Shown: positions 34,425-47,456 of the stretch, piece after piece
Numbering within the stretch: the first letter of the stretch is position 1
How the letters are laid out: each line of letters opens with the position of its first letter
Source of the DNA: Cherax quadricarinatus
Taxonomy: Eukaryota > Arthropoda > Malacostraca > Decapoda > Parastacidae
Assembly (NCBI RefSeq): GCF_038502225.1
Contig: NC_091298.1
Span: 40,971,072-41,035,071, forward strand
Length of the DNA stretch: 64,000 bases
Direction: 5' to 3'
Position numbers and translations under genes: made by a program
The notes under the pieces: generated by a model
The model's database searches: none
The model's input: only the letters and a program-made list of their open reading frames with translations
Told to the model about the DNA's origin: nothing

Positions 34425-35403
34425 GGGACTGGATTCCTTTATAAGCGGGTTCACATTAGTTTTCGGAGGGGGAGTGTATGAGGTAAGGTTTTCGCGAAAG
34501 AATGTGAGGGTCGGGAAGGTATGTAAAGAGTGGTGCTGTGTTGACAAGTAAGTTTAGTGTGAAAGGTTTTGACAAGCCCAGGATTGTATAAATTAGGGCC
34601 TTGTGATTGAAAGGGAGTTATAATAGGAAAGGTTATGTGAAGCAATCAGGTTTAAAGATTGACTAAGAAAAATGGTATTGTACTTATGGTAATACCAGCA
34701 ATATTGAGTTATTGTAGGTTGTACCCACTAATAAATTTTGTGTAATTCAGAATATAAAAGACATGTGTTATTATCTCGTGAAAGAGACGGCTGATGTTTT
34801 AAAACAAGTTTGAATATCTTGCATATTGACTTTTTGAGCAATATGAAAATGTTGCGAGGTTGATACAGTCCTTGCATAATGAAAGCTGTGGTTGGATATG
34901 TAATGAGCTTATATGCTAAGTAACATGCATAGGTTGGTTTTGAGTCGCGCATTGTGTGAGGGGATGGATGAATGAAGTGTAGGGGAGTGAGTGGGAATAC
35001 ATGGTAAGGCATGAGGCGTAAGTAATATGCTCAAAGAAAGGGAAGTTCACTGTATCTGGTATGATTAGGTGGAACTACAGTTAAGATGAAATTTAATTGT
35101 GCCAGAGTTTATTTTGTAGTTTAGTTAGCACATATCATATGTAATTGTTAGGGATCATCAGAAATCTTCCATATACAATGGACTTTTGTTAATGGAGCAG
35201 ACTGAGGAAATGAGGTGGCAGTATGGTGATGTGGAACCAACTGTTAAGAATTATGTGATAATTGATGAAATGTTAATGACGGAAGGATATATTGCAAATA
35301 TTGTTGGCGAGTGTGCTGTTATAAATTGGGGTGGGGTGGGAGAGGGAAGTGTAAACTTATTGGATACTAACAGAAAAACGCCTTTGTTGGTAGTTATGAC
35401 TAG
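34425..35403 (+). other. Probable 3' UTR of Tx1-like LINE
   Basis: AT-rich, no supported gene. It continues from the end of ORF2 to the junction with the family A LINE fragment. An open stretch from 35186 to the junction has no recognisable family. Confidence 0.45.
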
Positions 35404-36436
35404 GCTCTGTTCCACAAGGCACAGTACTCGCCCCCATCTTATTCCTCATCCTCATATTAGACATAGACAGAGATATACATCACAGCACCGTATCATCCTT
35501 TGCGGATGATACTAGGATCTGCATGAGGCTGTCATCTGCTGAGGACGCGGTTAACCTCCAAGAAGATACAAACAAAGTTTTCCAGTGGGCAACGGTAAAC
35601 AATATGATGTAAATGAGGACAAATTCCAACTACTCCGTTATGGAAAACTGGAGGAGATAATAACTAGAACAGAGAATACTACAGACTCTGGCCATACAAT
35701 AGAGCGGAAAAATAATGTAAGGGACCTGGGAGTAGTAATGTCTGAGGATCTCACTTTCAAGGATCACAACAGTGACACGATCGCACGTGCAAAGAAAATG
35801 ATAGGCTGGATAATGAGAGCGTTCCAAACGAGAGATGCCAAGCCAATGATGATCCTTTTCAAATCACTTGTTCTCTCTAGGCTGGAATACTGCTGTACAT
35901 TAACATCTCCATTCAAAGCAGGTGAAATCGCAGATCTAGAGAGTGTACAGAGATCTTTTACTGCACGTATAAGTTCTGTCAAGCACCTTAGCTACTGGGA
36001 ACGCTTGGAAGCACTTGACTTGTACTCGTTGGATCGCAGGAGGGAGAGATATATCATAATCTACACTTGAAAAATCCGGGAAGGAATGGTCCCAAATCTG
36101 CACACAGAAATCACTTCCTACGAAAGTAAAAGACTAGGCAGGCGATGCAAAATGCCCCCAATTAAAAGTAGGGGCGCCATTGGTACACTAAGGGAAAAAA
36201 CCATAAGTGTCCGGGGCCCTAGACTGTTCAACAGCCTCCCATCAAGCATTAGGGGAATTGCCAATAAACCCCTGGTTGCCTTCAAGAGAGAGCTGGACAG
36301 ATACCTAAAGTCAGTGCCGGATCAGCCGGGCTGTGGCTCGTACGTTGGACTGCGTGCGGCCAGCAGTAACAGCCTGGTTGATCAGGCCCTGATCAATCGG
36401 GAGGCCTGGTCATGGACCGGGCCGCGGGGGCGTTGA
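35404..36436 (+). pseudogene. LINE family A RT C-terminal fragment
   Basis: The first part, with FADDTRICMRLS, is in a different frame from 35585-36070, which carries KNNVRDLGVVMSEDLTFKDH and LVLSRLEYCCTLTSPFKAGE. A TGA near 36068 replaces the Trp of the TWKI motif. The final piece to 36436 has RGPRLFNSLPSSIRGIANKP and the family C-terminus GCGSYVGLRAASSNSLVDQA. Confidence 0.85.
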
Positions 36437-36464
36437 TCCCCGGAATAACCTCCAGGTAACCTCC
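35404..36464 (+). mobile_element. LINE family A, 5'-truncated copy
   Basis: Starts inside the RT at the words CTCTGTTCCACAAGGCACAG (the VPQGTVLAP motif) and runs to the family 3' repeat CCTCCAGGTAAC. It matches 20058-21117 without large gaps. No clear target duplication was seen, which is common for CR1-group insertions. Confidence 0.88.
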
Positions 36465-36474
36465 TGGGTGGGGT

Positions 36475-37290
36475 AATGTAATTGTGATAGTGTATATAGA
36501 CAATGTTAAGGCATTTGTAAGTTGGTATGCAGATACTAACATGGTTTGGTAAAAAAATGTTTTAAAATAACATTATACTTCATGATTTTGTTAATTGGCA
36601 GAGTTTTCATATCATGTATATGTATATTGGGGAAAAGTGTTTATAGTTAGTAGCTATGTTAGGGAGAAAGGGGTTGTGCCAACATTGTGTGGCGGCAGCA
36701 AGGGTTTCCTCATCCTGCATATTGCAAGTTTTGAGTGCGTGTAATCAGAGTGTATAGTTTAGTGTTCTCTAGATTGAGATAGATTATGTTGATGTTGTAT
36801 TGTGAAAATTTTGATGTTGGGCCATATGTTGGACAACATTTGGATGTTTATGTACATATTGTGTATTCTGTAAGTTTTACATAAATTATAAAAATAAATG
36901 TAGTTGTGATAGTGCATATAGACAATGTTAAGACTTTTGTTAGTTGGTATGTAAATAATTAAATGGTTGGGCAACAACTGTCTTACAATAACATGATACT
37001 TAATGATTTAGTTTATACAGTTTCATATCATGTATATATATATATTGGGGAAAAGTGTTTTTTAGTTGCAAACTAAGTTAAGGGGAAGGGGGTTGTGCCA
37101 CCATTGTGTAGCAGCAAGGGTGAGGGAGTGTTATCAGTGTGTATGGGTTTAGTGTTCACTGGAGTGGTATAGATTGTGTTGATGTTGTAATTTGTGAAAG
37201 TTTTAACAATGGTCCATATGTTGGACAACATTTCTATGTTTGTGTACATTTTTGTATTCTGTAAGTTTTTAAATAAAATATAAAAAAAAA
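36475..37290 (+). repeat. Tandem duplication of a 3' UTR-like unit (422 + 394 bp) ending in poly-A
   Basis: Two diverged copies both start AATGTA(A/G)TTGTGATAGTG and contain ATATTGGGGAAAAGTGTTT and CCATATGTTGGACAACATTT. The second ends AATAAAATAT followed by A9. The first also ends in an A-rich AATAAATG. This looks like two 3' ends of the same LINE in tandem, probably the Tx1-like element (inference). Confidence 0.65.
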
Positions 37291-38008
37291 CTTGTTGTTT
37301 CTTCAGTTCTTCAACTACTAAGATATTAAGAATTTTGTAAAATCAGTTAACATAATATTTGGAGTGTTACCTATGGTATACATGTGACCGGTTTCACGAG
37401 TTTTTCTATCCTTGCAGCTCGACCTGAGGTCAGGTTGTTTTTTGTTGATTGCCTGTTCAACCAGGCTATTGCTCCAGGTAGCTCATTGGCTTACATAGCC
37501 CTCACAGACTTTTCTATCTAGCATATTCACACATGTTCCAACAATGTTTCTGATAGATCCTGGTATCTGATTAAATAATCTTGTATAGATGATGTTGGTG
37601 TTATTCTGACCATGCTTTCTACTGAGTCACACAGGACCAAAAACGTTTCCATTTGGAAAAACCTTCGGATAAGTTGATATCAAACCAAATATATTCCGCA
37701 GAAACTATGTACAAAAATCCTGCTAGGCAAGCAAAGCATTGTCTTCCTAAATTTTCTGATTCCTGTTCATTTCTCCATCATCTATCGGTCCTTCTCAAAT
37801 CCCTCCCTTCTCATTTATATATATTATGTCAAGCCAGATTGAAAAATTAACCAAGAAGTTCTCTTCGATTACTTTGTTTCGCAGTTTATTCCACTTATCT
37901 ACAACTCCAATAACCTACCTAAATCTATATTTATGTAGATATCCTCAGTACTTAGTTAACATCTTTTTCTTTTGATCGACTTTCACCTGTATACATGTGT
38001 TATATTTA
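37291..38008 (-). other. Possible degenerate LINE remnant, no intact gene
   Basis: On the minus strand around 37860-37910, a reading like VVDKWNKLRNKVIEENF resembles the end of LINE RT proteins. Near 37470, words like CCTGGTTGAACAGGCAATCA recall the family A C-terminus. Neither is long enough to be firm. Confidence 0.3.
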
Positions 38009-38132
38009 CACAAATAACCCGCACATAAAAGAAAGAAGCTTACGACTACGTTTCGGTCCGACTTGGACCATTGACAAAGTCGGACCGAAACGTCGTCGTA
38101 AGCTTCTCTCTTTTATGTTCGGGTTATTTGTG
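38009..38132. repeat. Palindrome of PLE terminus (about 56-bp arms)
   Basis: The left arm, from CACAAATAACCCGCACATAA to TTCGGTCCGACTT, is the inverted copy of the right arm, from AAGTCGGACCGAAACGTCG to GGGTTATTTGTG. A short centre separates them. The right arm matches the 3' terminus of the GIY-YIG PLE at 22270-22337. Confidence 0.85.
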
Positions 38133-38605
38133 TATTGTTTCAGTCACGGTATTGTGCCTTTTTTTTGTTATTTATGTGTTATATTTACCTGCAGTTCACA
38201 GGCTTTCAATGGGTTTTATCTATTTTCTTACTACCGCAGATTAATTTTACTATTCTTTCCTTATTGTTCTCTACTGTATTTAAATATATTCTGCAGAATA
38301 ATAGTCTGGTCTCTATACAACAGGAAAGATATAAATGCAGTATAAATTTAAATTATGAATAATCCATATGAGGACTTAATAATGTGAAGATTGTAGAGTA
38401 ACCGTTGAACTCCAGTTGCTGGTTCTTGTTGCTATAAATCATAGCAGTGTGCCAGCATTATTACGTAGGTTTATACTCTGATCTCATGACTCCTTCATCC
38501 TCTGCCATATTTTTTTGTGGTCAGCAAATTTACTCAAGATTTTTATTTTTTCATTAAGGTAATTAATAATTATTTTAAAGAACAAGAGATGCTAAATCGA
38601 TCCTT

Positions 38606-41082
38606 GTGGAATGTCACTCGTCTGTGATCCTTGTGGAATGTCACTCGTCACTGATTCTTGTGGGATGTCACTCGTCACTGATCCTTGTGGAATGTCACTC
38701 GTCTGTGATCCTTGTGGAATGTCACTCGTCACTGATTCTTGTGGAATGTCACTCGTCACTGATTCTTGTGGAATGTCACTCGTCACTGATCCTTGTGGAA
38801 TGTCACTCTTCATTGATCCTTGTGGAATGTCATTCGTCACTGATCCTTGTGGGATGTCACTCGTCACTGATCCTTGTGGAATGTCACTCGTCACTGATCC
38901 TTGTGGAATGTCACTCGTCACTGATCCTTGTGGAATGTCACTCGTCACTGATCCTTGTGGAATGTCACTCGTCACTGATCCTTGTGGAATGTCACTCGTC
39001 ACTGATCCTTGTGGAATGTCACTCGTCACTGATCCTTGTGGAATGTCACTCGTCACTGATTCTTGTGGAATGTCACTCGTCACTGATTCTTGTGGAATGT
39101 CACTCGTCACTGATCCTTGTGGAATGTCACTCGTCACTGATCCTTGTGGGATGTCACTCGTCACTGATCCTTGTGGAATGTCACTCGTCACTGATCCTTG
39201 TGGAATGTCACTCGTCACTGATCCTTGTGGAATGTCACTCGTCACTGATCCTTGTGGAATGTCACTCGTCACTGATCCTTGTGGAATGTCACTCGTCACT
39301 GATCCTTGTGGAATGTCACTCGTCTGTGATCCTTGTGGGATGTCACTCGTCACTGATCCTTGTGGAATGTCACTCGTCACTGATCCTTGTGGAATGTAAC
39401 TCGTCACTGATCCTTGTGGAATGTAACTCGTCACTGATCCTTGTGGAATGTCACTCGTCTGTGATCCTATGTCACTCGTCACTGATTCTTGTGGAATGTC
39501 ACTCGTCACTGATTCTTGTGGAATGTCACTCGTCACTGATCCTTGTGGAATGTCACTCGTCACTGATCCTTGTGGGATGTCACTCGTCACTGATCCTTGT
39601 GGAATGTCACTCGTCACTGATCCTTGTGGAATGTCACTCGTCACTGATCCTTGTGGAATGTCACTCGTCACTGATCCTTGTGGAATGTCACTCGTCACTG
39701 ATCCTTGTGGAATGTCACTCGTCACTGATCCTTGTGGAATGTCACTCGTCTGTGATCCTTGTGGGATGTCACTCGTCACTGATCCTTGTGGAATGTCACT
39801 CGTCACTGATCCTTGTGGAATGTAACTCGTCACTGATCCTTGTGGAATGTCACTCGTCACTGATCCTTGTGGAATGTCACTCGTCTGTGATCCTTGTGGG
39901 ATGTCACTCGTCACTGATCCTTGTTGAATGTCACTCGTCACTGATCCTTGTGGAATGTAACTCGTCACTGATCCTTGTGGAATGTAACTCGTCACTGATC
40001 CTTGTGGAATGTCACTCGTCACTGATTCTTGTGGAATGTCACTCGTCACTGATCCTTGTGGGATGTCACTCGTCACTGATCCTTGTGGAATGTCACTCGT
40101 CACTGATCCTTGTGGAATGTAACTCGTCACTGATCCTTGTGGAATGTCACTCGTCTGTGATCCTTGTGGAATGTCACTTGTCACTGATTCTTGTGGAATG
40201 TCACTCGTCACTGATCCTTGTGGAATGTCACTCGTCACTGATCCTTGTGGGATGTCACTCGTCACTGATCCTTGTGGAATGTCACTCGTCACTGATCCTT
40301 GTGGAATGTCACTCGTCACTGATCCTTGTGGAATGTCACTCGTCACTGATCCTTGTGGAATGTCACTCGTCACTGATCCTTGTGGAATGTCACTCGTCAC
40401 TGATCCTTGTTGAATGTCACTCGTCACTGATCCTTGTGGAATGTCACTCGTCTGTGATCCTTTTGGAATGTCACTCGTCACTGATCCTTGTGGAATGTCA
40501 CTCGTCACTGATCCTTGTGGAATGTCACTCGTCACTGATTCTTGTGGAATGTCACTCGTCACTGATCCTTGTGGGATGTCACTCGTCACTGATCCTTGTG
40601 GAATGTCACTCGTCACTGATTCTTGTGGAATGTCACTCGTCACTGATCCTTGTGGAATGTCACTCGTCACTGATCCTTGTGGAATGTCACTCGTCACTGA
40701 TCCTTGTGGAATGTCACTCGTCACTGATACTTGTGGAATGTCACTCGTCTGTGATCCTTGTGGAATGTCACTCGTCTGTGATCCTTGTGGAATGTCACTC
40801 GTCTGTGATCCTTGTGGAATGTCACTCGTCTGTGATCCTTGTGGAATGTCACTCGTCACTGATCCTTGTGGAATGTCACTCGTCTGTGTTCCTTGTGAAA
40901 TGTCACTCGTCTGTGATCCTTGTGGAATGTCACTCGTCACTGATCCTTGTGGAATGTCACTCGTCTGTGTTCCTTGTGAAATGTCACTCGTCTGTGATCC
41001 TTGTGAAATGTCACTCGTCTGTGATCCTTGTGGAATGTCACTCGTCACTGATCCTTGTGGAATGTCACTCGTCACTGATCCC
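38606..41082. repeat. Minisatellite array, 27-bp unit, about 92 copies
   Basis: The unit is GATCCTTGTGGAATGTCACT plus CGTCACT, with a frequent variant CGTCTGT. The only length change I noticed is a loss of 6 bp near 39468. The unit is nine codons long, so stop-free frames run through the whole array on both strands (minus: SDIPQGSVT repeated; plus: ECHSSLILV repeated). The minus frame enters the array from a TTG codon with no upstream ATG. Substitutions are mostly amino-acid changing (V/Q, G/E, D/Y), so coding is unlikely. Confidence 0.95.
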
Positions 41083-41501
41083 ATGTGGATTTTTCCCCAC
41101 TTGCACAAACTCTTGTCTGTCTGCTTGTTAGATATAATTTCAGCCTTAAAAAAATAATTCCTCTGTTATTAAGTCCTGCCATTTTCATTACCAATTTATA
41201 GCTTGAGAATATTAACATAAACATCACTATATTCTATAACATAGTCCACCTCCTCATTTGCCTTACTAAAAACAGAAAATTTTGTAGGGATTTCGGCCCC
41301 TTTGAGCATTCCTCTTCAGACCCATTAATTATATTTGTGATTCAGTAGGTTGAATTCTAACCATATTTGTTCTTCTAGATATGAATATTTTTTGCTGTTT
41401 CGATATCAGGATGACTGTGAGTGAATCTGAGGGTAGAGTCTAGCCAGTCACCCTGTCAGTCAGCCTACCAACCGGTCAGTGAGAAAACCAGACAGCCAAA
41501 C
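41083..41501. other. Unassigned sequence before gap
   Basis: AT-rich, no gene or repeat recognised. Short CAGTCAGCC-type repeats occur near 41450-41490. Confidence 0.5.
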
Positions 41502-41601
41502 NNNNNNNNNNNNNNNNNNNNNNNNNNNNNNNNNNNNNNNNNNNNNNNNNNNNNNNNNNNNNNNNNNNNNNNNNNNNNNNNNNNNNNNNNNNNNNNNNNN
41601 N
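41502..41601. other. Assembly gap (100 N)
   Basis: Exactly 100 N, the conventional size for a gap of unknown length. The RTE copy 3 starts right after it, with its 5' end missing. Confidence 0.99.
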
Positions 41602-41687
41602 TCAACTAAAATGCCGGGAACAATGGGCTAGTAACCCCTTTTCCCGCAAAGATTACTATAAAGAACAAGAAGAAGAAAATTGTCAAA

Positions 41688-42875
41688 GTGGGAAGCCTGA
41701 ATGAGCGTGGATGTTGTGCAAATGATAAGAAAGAGATGATTGTGGATGTTATGAATGAGAAGAAGCTGGATGTCCTGGCTCTAAGTGAAACAAAGCTGAA
41801 GGGGGTGGGAGAGTTTCAATGGAGAGGAATAAATGGGATTAGGTCAGGGGTTTCAAATAGAGATAGAGCTAAAGAAGGGGTAGCAATAATGTTGAAGGAT
41901 AAGCTATGACAGGAAAAGAAGGACTACAAATGTATTAATTCAAGGATTATGTGGAGTAAAATAAAGATTGGGTGTGAAAAGTGGGTTATAGTAAGCGTGT
42001 ATGCACCTGGAGAAGAGAGAAGTGTAGAGGAGAGAGAGATTTTAGGAAATGTTGAGTGAATGCGTGGGGAGTTTTGAATCAAGTGTGAGAGTAATGGTGG
42101 TTGGGGATTTCAATGCTAAAGTGGGTAAAAATGTTATGGAGGGAGTAGTAGGTAAATTTGTGGTGCCAGGGGTAAATGTAAATGGGGAACCTTTAATTGA
42201 GCTATGTGTAGAAAGAGATTTGGTAATAAGTAATACATATTTTATGAAAAAGAGGATAAATAAATATACAAGGTATGATGTAGCACGTAATGAAAGTAGT
42301 TTGTTAGATTATGTATTGGTGGATAAAAGATTGATGGGTAGGCTCCAGGATGTACATGTTAATAGAGGGGCAACTGATATACCGGATCATTACTTAGTTG
42401 TAGCTACAGTTAGAGTAAGAGGTAGATGGGAAAAGAGGAAAGTGGCAACAACAAGTAAGAGGGAGGTGAAAGTGTATAAACCAAGGGAGGAGGAAATTCG
42501 GGTGAGATACAAGCGACTATTGGCAGAAAGGAGGTCTAGTGCAAAGATGAGTAGTGGGGGGTTGAAGTGGATTGGAATAGTTTTAAAAATGCAGTATTAG
42601 AATGTGGGGCAGAAGTTTGTGGTTATAGGAGGGTGGGGGCAGGAACAAAAAGAAGTGATTGGTGGAATGATGAAGTAAAGGGTGTGATAAAAGAGAAAAA
42701 GGTAGCGTATGAGAGGTTTTTACAAAGCAGAAGTGTTATAAGAAGAGCAGAGTATATGGAGAGTAAAAGAAAGGTGAAGAGAGTGGTAAGAGTGTGCAAA
42801 AGGAGAGCAGATGATAGAGTGGGAGAGGCACTGTCACGAAATTTTAATGAAAATGAGAAAAATTTTTGGAGTTAA
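41688..42875 (+). pseudogene. RTE ORF2 part 1, copy 3: endonuclease and linker (frameshifted)
   Basis: The first piece (41688-41909) has VLALSETKLKGVGEFQW and stops at a TGA where copy 2 has TGG. A deletion in the GAGAGA run near 42030-42045 shifts the frame. The second piece (42049-42600) contains MVVGDFNAKVGKN, YVLVDKRLMGRLQDV and IPDHYLVVATV, with Pro for Ser in the SDH motif. A third piece (42567-42875) holds the linker SDWWNDEVKGVIKEKK. Confidence 0.88.
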
Positions 42876-44605
42876 ACAAGTTAAGAAAGCCTAGGGAAAG
42901 TACGGATTTGTCAGTTAAAAACAGAGTAGGGGAGTTAGTAGATGGGGAGAGGGAGGTATTAGGTAGATGGCGAGAATATTTTGAGGAACTTTTAAATGTT
43001 GAGGAAGAAAGGGAGGCGGTAATTTCATGCACTGGCCAGGGAGGAATACCATCTTTTAGGAGTGAAGAAGAGCAGAATGTGAGTGTGGGGGAGGTACGTG
43101 AGGCATTACGTAGAATGAAAGGGGGTAAAGCAGCTGGAACTGATGGGATCATGACAGAAATGTTAAAAGCAGGGGGGGATATAGTGTTGGAGTGGTTGAT
43201 ACTTTTGTTTAATAAATGTATGAAAGAAGGGAAGGTACCTAGGGATTGGCGGAGAGCATGTATAGTCTCTTTATATAAAGGGAAAGGGGACAAAAGAGAT
43301 TGTAAAAATTATAGTGGAATAAGTTTACTGAGAATACCAGGAAAAGTATACGGTAGAGTTATAATTGAAAGAATTAGAGGTAAGACAGAATGTAGGATTA
43401 CTGATGAGCAGGGAGGTTTCAGAGTGGGTAGGGCATGTGTAGATCAAGTGTTTACATTGAAGTATATATGTGAACAGTATTTAGATAAAGGTAGGGAAGT
43501 TTTTATTGCATTTATGGATTTAGAAAAGGCATTTGATAGAGTGGATAGAGGAGCAATGTGGCAGATGTTGCAAGTATATGGAATAGGTGGTAAGTTACTA
43601 AATGCTGTAAAGAGTTTTTATGAGGATAGTGAGGCTCAGGTTAGGGTGTGTAGAAGAGAGGGAGACTACTTCCCGGTAAAAGTAGGTCTTAGTCAGGGAT
43701 GTGTAATGTCACCATGGTTGTTTAATATATTTATAGATGGGGTTGTAAAAGAAGTATATGCTAGGGTGTTCGGTAGAAGGGTGAGATTAAATTATGGGGA
43801 ATCAAATTCAAAATGGGAATTGACATAGTTACTTTTTGCTGATAATACTGTGCTTATGGGAGATTCTAAAGAAAAATTGCAAAGGTTAGTGGATGAGTTT
43901 GGGAATGTGTGTAAAGGTAGAAAGTTGAAAGTGAACATAGAAAAGAGTAAGGTGATGAGGGCATCAAATGATTTAGATAAAGAAAAATTGGATATCAAAT
44001 TGGGGAGGAGGAGTATGGAAGAAGTGAATGTTTTCAGATACTTTGGAGTTGACGTGTCGGCGGATGGATTTATGAAGGATGAGGTTAATCATAGAATTGA
44101 TGAGGGAAAAAAGGTGAGTGGTGCGTTGAGGTATATGTGGAGTCAAAAAACGTTATCTATGGAGGCAAAGAAGGGAATGTATGAAAGTATAGTAGTACCA
44201 ACACTCTTATATGGATGTGAAGCTTGGGTTGTAAATGCTGCAGCTAGGAGGCGGTTGGAGGCAGTGGAGATGTCCTGTCTAAGGGCAATGTGTGGTGTAA
44301 ATATTATGCAGAAAATTCGGAGTGTGGAAATTAGGAAAAGGTGTGGAGTTAATAAAAGCATTAGTCAGAGGGCAGAAGAGGGGTTGTTGAGGTGGTTTGG
44401 TCATTTAGAGAGAATGGATCAAAGTAGAATGACATGGAAAGCATATAAATCTATAGGGGAAGAAAGGAGGGGTAGGGGTAGTCCTCGAAAGGGTTGGAGA
44501 GAGGGGATAAAGGAGGTTTTGTGGGCGAGGGGCTTGGACTTCCAGCAAGCGTGCGTGAGCGTGTTAAATAGGAGTGAATGTAGACGAATGGTACTTGGGA
44601 CCTGA
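42866..44605 (+). pseudogene. RTE ORF2 part 2, copy 3: RT and C-terminal domain, one internal TAG
   Basis: One frame of 580 codons is broken only by TAG at 43826-43828, just before the active site. RT motifs are MKGGKAAGTDGIMTEMLKA, KGKGDKRDCKNYSGISLL, EQGGFRVGRACVDQVF, FMDLEKAFDRVDRGAMW and LSQGCVMSPWLFNIFIDGVV. FADN at 43835-43846 replaces FADD. The C-terminal domain is complete (YFGVDVSADGFMKDE, LLYGCEAWVVNAA, WFGHLERMDQSRMTW). A 5-bp loss near 42873 separates it from the linker frame. Confidence 0.9.
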
Positions 44606-44932
44606 CGATCTGTTGGAGTGCGAGCAGGGTAATATTTAGTGAAGGGATTCAGGGAAACCGGTTATTTTCATATAGTCGGACTTGAGTCCTGGAAATGGGA
44701 AGTACAATGTCTGCACTTTAAAGGAGGGGTTTGGGATATTGGCAGTTTGGAGGGATATGTTGTGTATCTTTATATGTACATGCTCTAAACTGTTGTATTC
44801 TGAGCACCTCTGCAAAAACAGTGATAATGTGTGAGTGTGGTGAAAGTGTTGAATGATGAAAGTATTTTCTTTTTGGGGATTTTCTTTCTTTTTTGGGTCA
44901 CCCTGCCTCGGTGGGAGACGGCCGACTTGTTG

Positions 44933-45070
<138 letters not shown>

Positions 45071-45074
45071 TAAT

Positions 45075-45333
45075 AGGATGGGGTCCACCTCTGGTGTAAA
45101 TTGTGGGACCCATAGCCTCGGAGAAGTGGATAAAAAGGCTTCAAGGAAGAATATTTGGATTTCTTCCTGAAGCCATTTGAATATTCCACTTCCCCTACCA
45201 CCCCATCTTTTAAACTATTTTTTTTTTACCAATAGGAATATTTTATTACATAATATGGCACAGAAGAGTTAAGAGATACATTGTTGATATAAAGGTGGCA
45301 TATACGGTACATGTTGTTACGTGTGTATCACCG

Positions 45334-45335
<2 letters not shown>
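45075..45335. other. Unassigned dispersed-repeat-like segment
   Basis: Lies between two (AT)n tracts and contains TCCACCTCTGGTGTAAATTG and a 17-bp hairpin-like pair around GGCTTCAAGGAAGAA...TTCTTCCTGAAGCC. The beginning resembles 15240-15260. No gene. Confidence 0.45.
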
Positions 45336-46440
<1,105 letters not shown>

Positions 46441-46720
46441 AACTGTACATAAATAACCTTGAAGGTATACAATACCTGTGTATCTTTTTTTTTTTTTTTT
46501 TTTTTTTTTGGCAGGAACGTTTCGCCTGAAGAGTAGAGTTTCTCTATATAATATAGAAACTTGTGAATGGTGACTTAAGTATTGGTGTTAGTGGAGAGGT
46601 GCAGCAGTTGAAGACATCATCACATGTAGGGCTCCTTCCAAATGAAATATCTTCAGAACTTTTCTGCAATAAACATACCGAGGAGTTGCACACAAGTCTT
46701 GTCCATTAGCTGTGTCAGAA
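46441..46720. mobile_element. Degenerate PLE-like termini
   Basis: Contains poly-T (about 46485-46510) followed by GGCAGGAACGTTTCGCCTGA, whose reverse strand has GGCGAAACGTTCC. Further on are CTGCAATAAACATACCGAGG and AGTTGCACACAAGTC, which resemble the downstream part of the PLE terminus at 8345-8385. The match is partial. Confidence 0.35.
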
Positions 46721-47442
46721 TAGAAAAACTACTGATGAAACAGAAGAGGAAAAGCTACAACTGGGTTTTAAGGAGTCCAAACATAAATATTTACAATGAT
46801 TAGATGCAAAAATTAAAGCGACGAAATAACATATTAACCTTAAAATTCCGCCATCTTTGATAAAGGCTGATTCTAAATTACAGCTTTAAAGTTGAAATGT
46901 CTAGCCAAGCACCCAAGCTATCAATATGAATTAGTCAAGACATCTAAACAATAGGAGTAATCATAGTACATAATATTTTTTTATTGTGGCTGTTATGTGG
47001 AACTTGAATTAATTTTAAGAAAATGTTTCTTTAATCTCGAGAGGCCAGACATTGGTTATACCATTGATAGAAGTCTAAGAGATGGGGATACAACAAAGGG
47101 AAAGGGGGAACAACACTGATGGTCAGAAGGCAGTGAAGATTATGGGAACTAGAAAACTTGGAAACAAGGGATTTCAAGGATTATAAAGAGAGTCGAAAAT
47201 AATAATCTCAGTGATATACAATCCAACACCAAACTAAGAAGCTAAGGGATAAAAATATATCACATATTGGAAACAGTGACATAGTGAACAAGAAGCAAAG
47301 CTCTTCATGCTAATAGATTTTAACAGTATGAAGTTTCGCAGGAAAAGCTTGAACCACCAATTTAGAATAAAATAAAATATGAAGAAGAAACATGTCTTAG
47401 GCAATATTTATAGGAAAGAACAAGAGTGAAGGGGAAGATAAG
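46721..47442. other. Intergenic sequence, nothing recognised
   Basis: AT-rich with no open frame of note and no repeat family I could name. Confidence 0.5.
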
Positions 47443-47456
47443 CCTGAGAACCTTGA

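Noticed and set aside
35186..35509. 107-codon open frame with Met/Glu-rich start as a host gene
   Set aside because: The second half reads into the truncated LINE in the wrong frame, and the first half has no family resemblance.
37281..37290. Processed pseudogene poly-A tail
   Set aside because: The A run closes a unit duplicated in tandem next to a LINE, so a LINE 3' end is the simpler reading.
38606..41082. CRISPR-like array
   Set aside because: There are no unique spacers between repeats, the units are contiguous 27-mers, and the sequence context is animal. The same holds for the 41-, 20- and 50-bp arrays.
38592..41108. Minus-strand open frame of 838 codons as a real repetitive protein gene
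   Set aside because: Entry codon is TTG, no signal peptide is seen, and the opposite strand is equally open. Unit differences look non-synonymous. Kept as a finding to test but not annotated as a gene.
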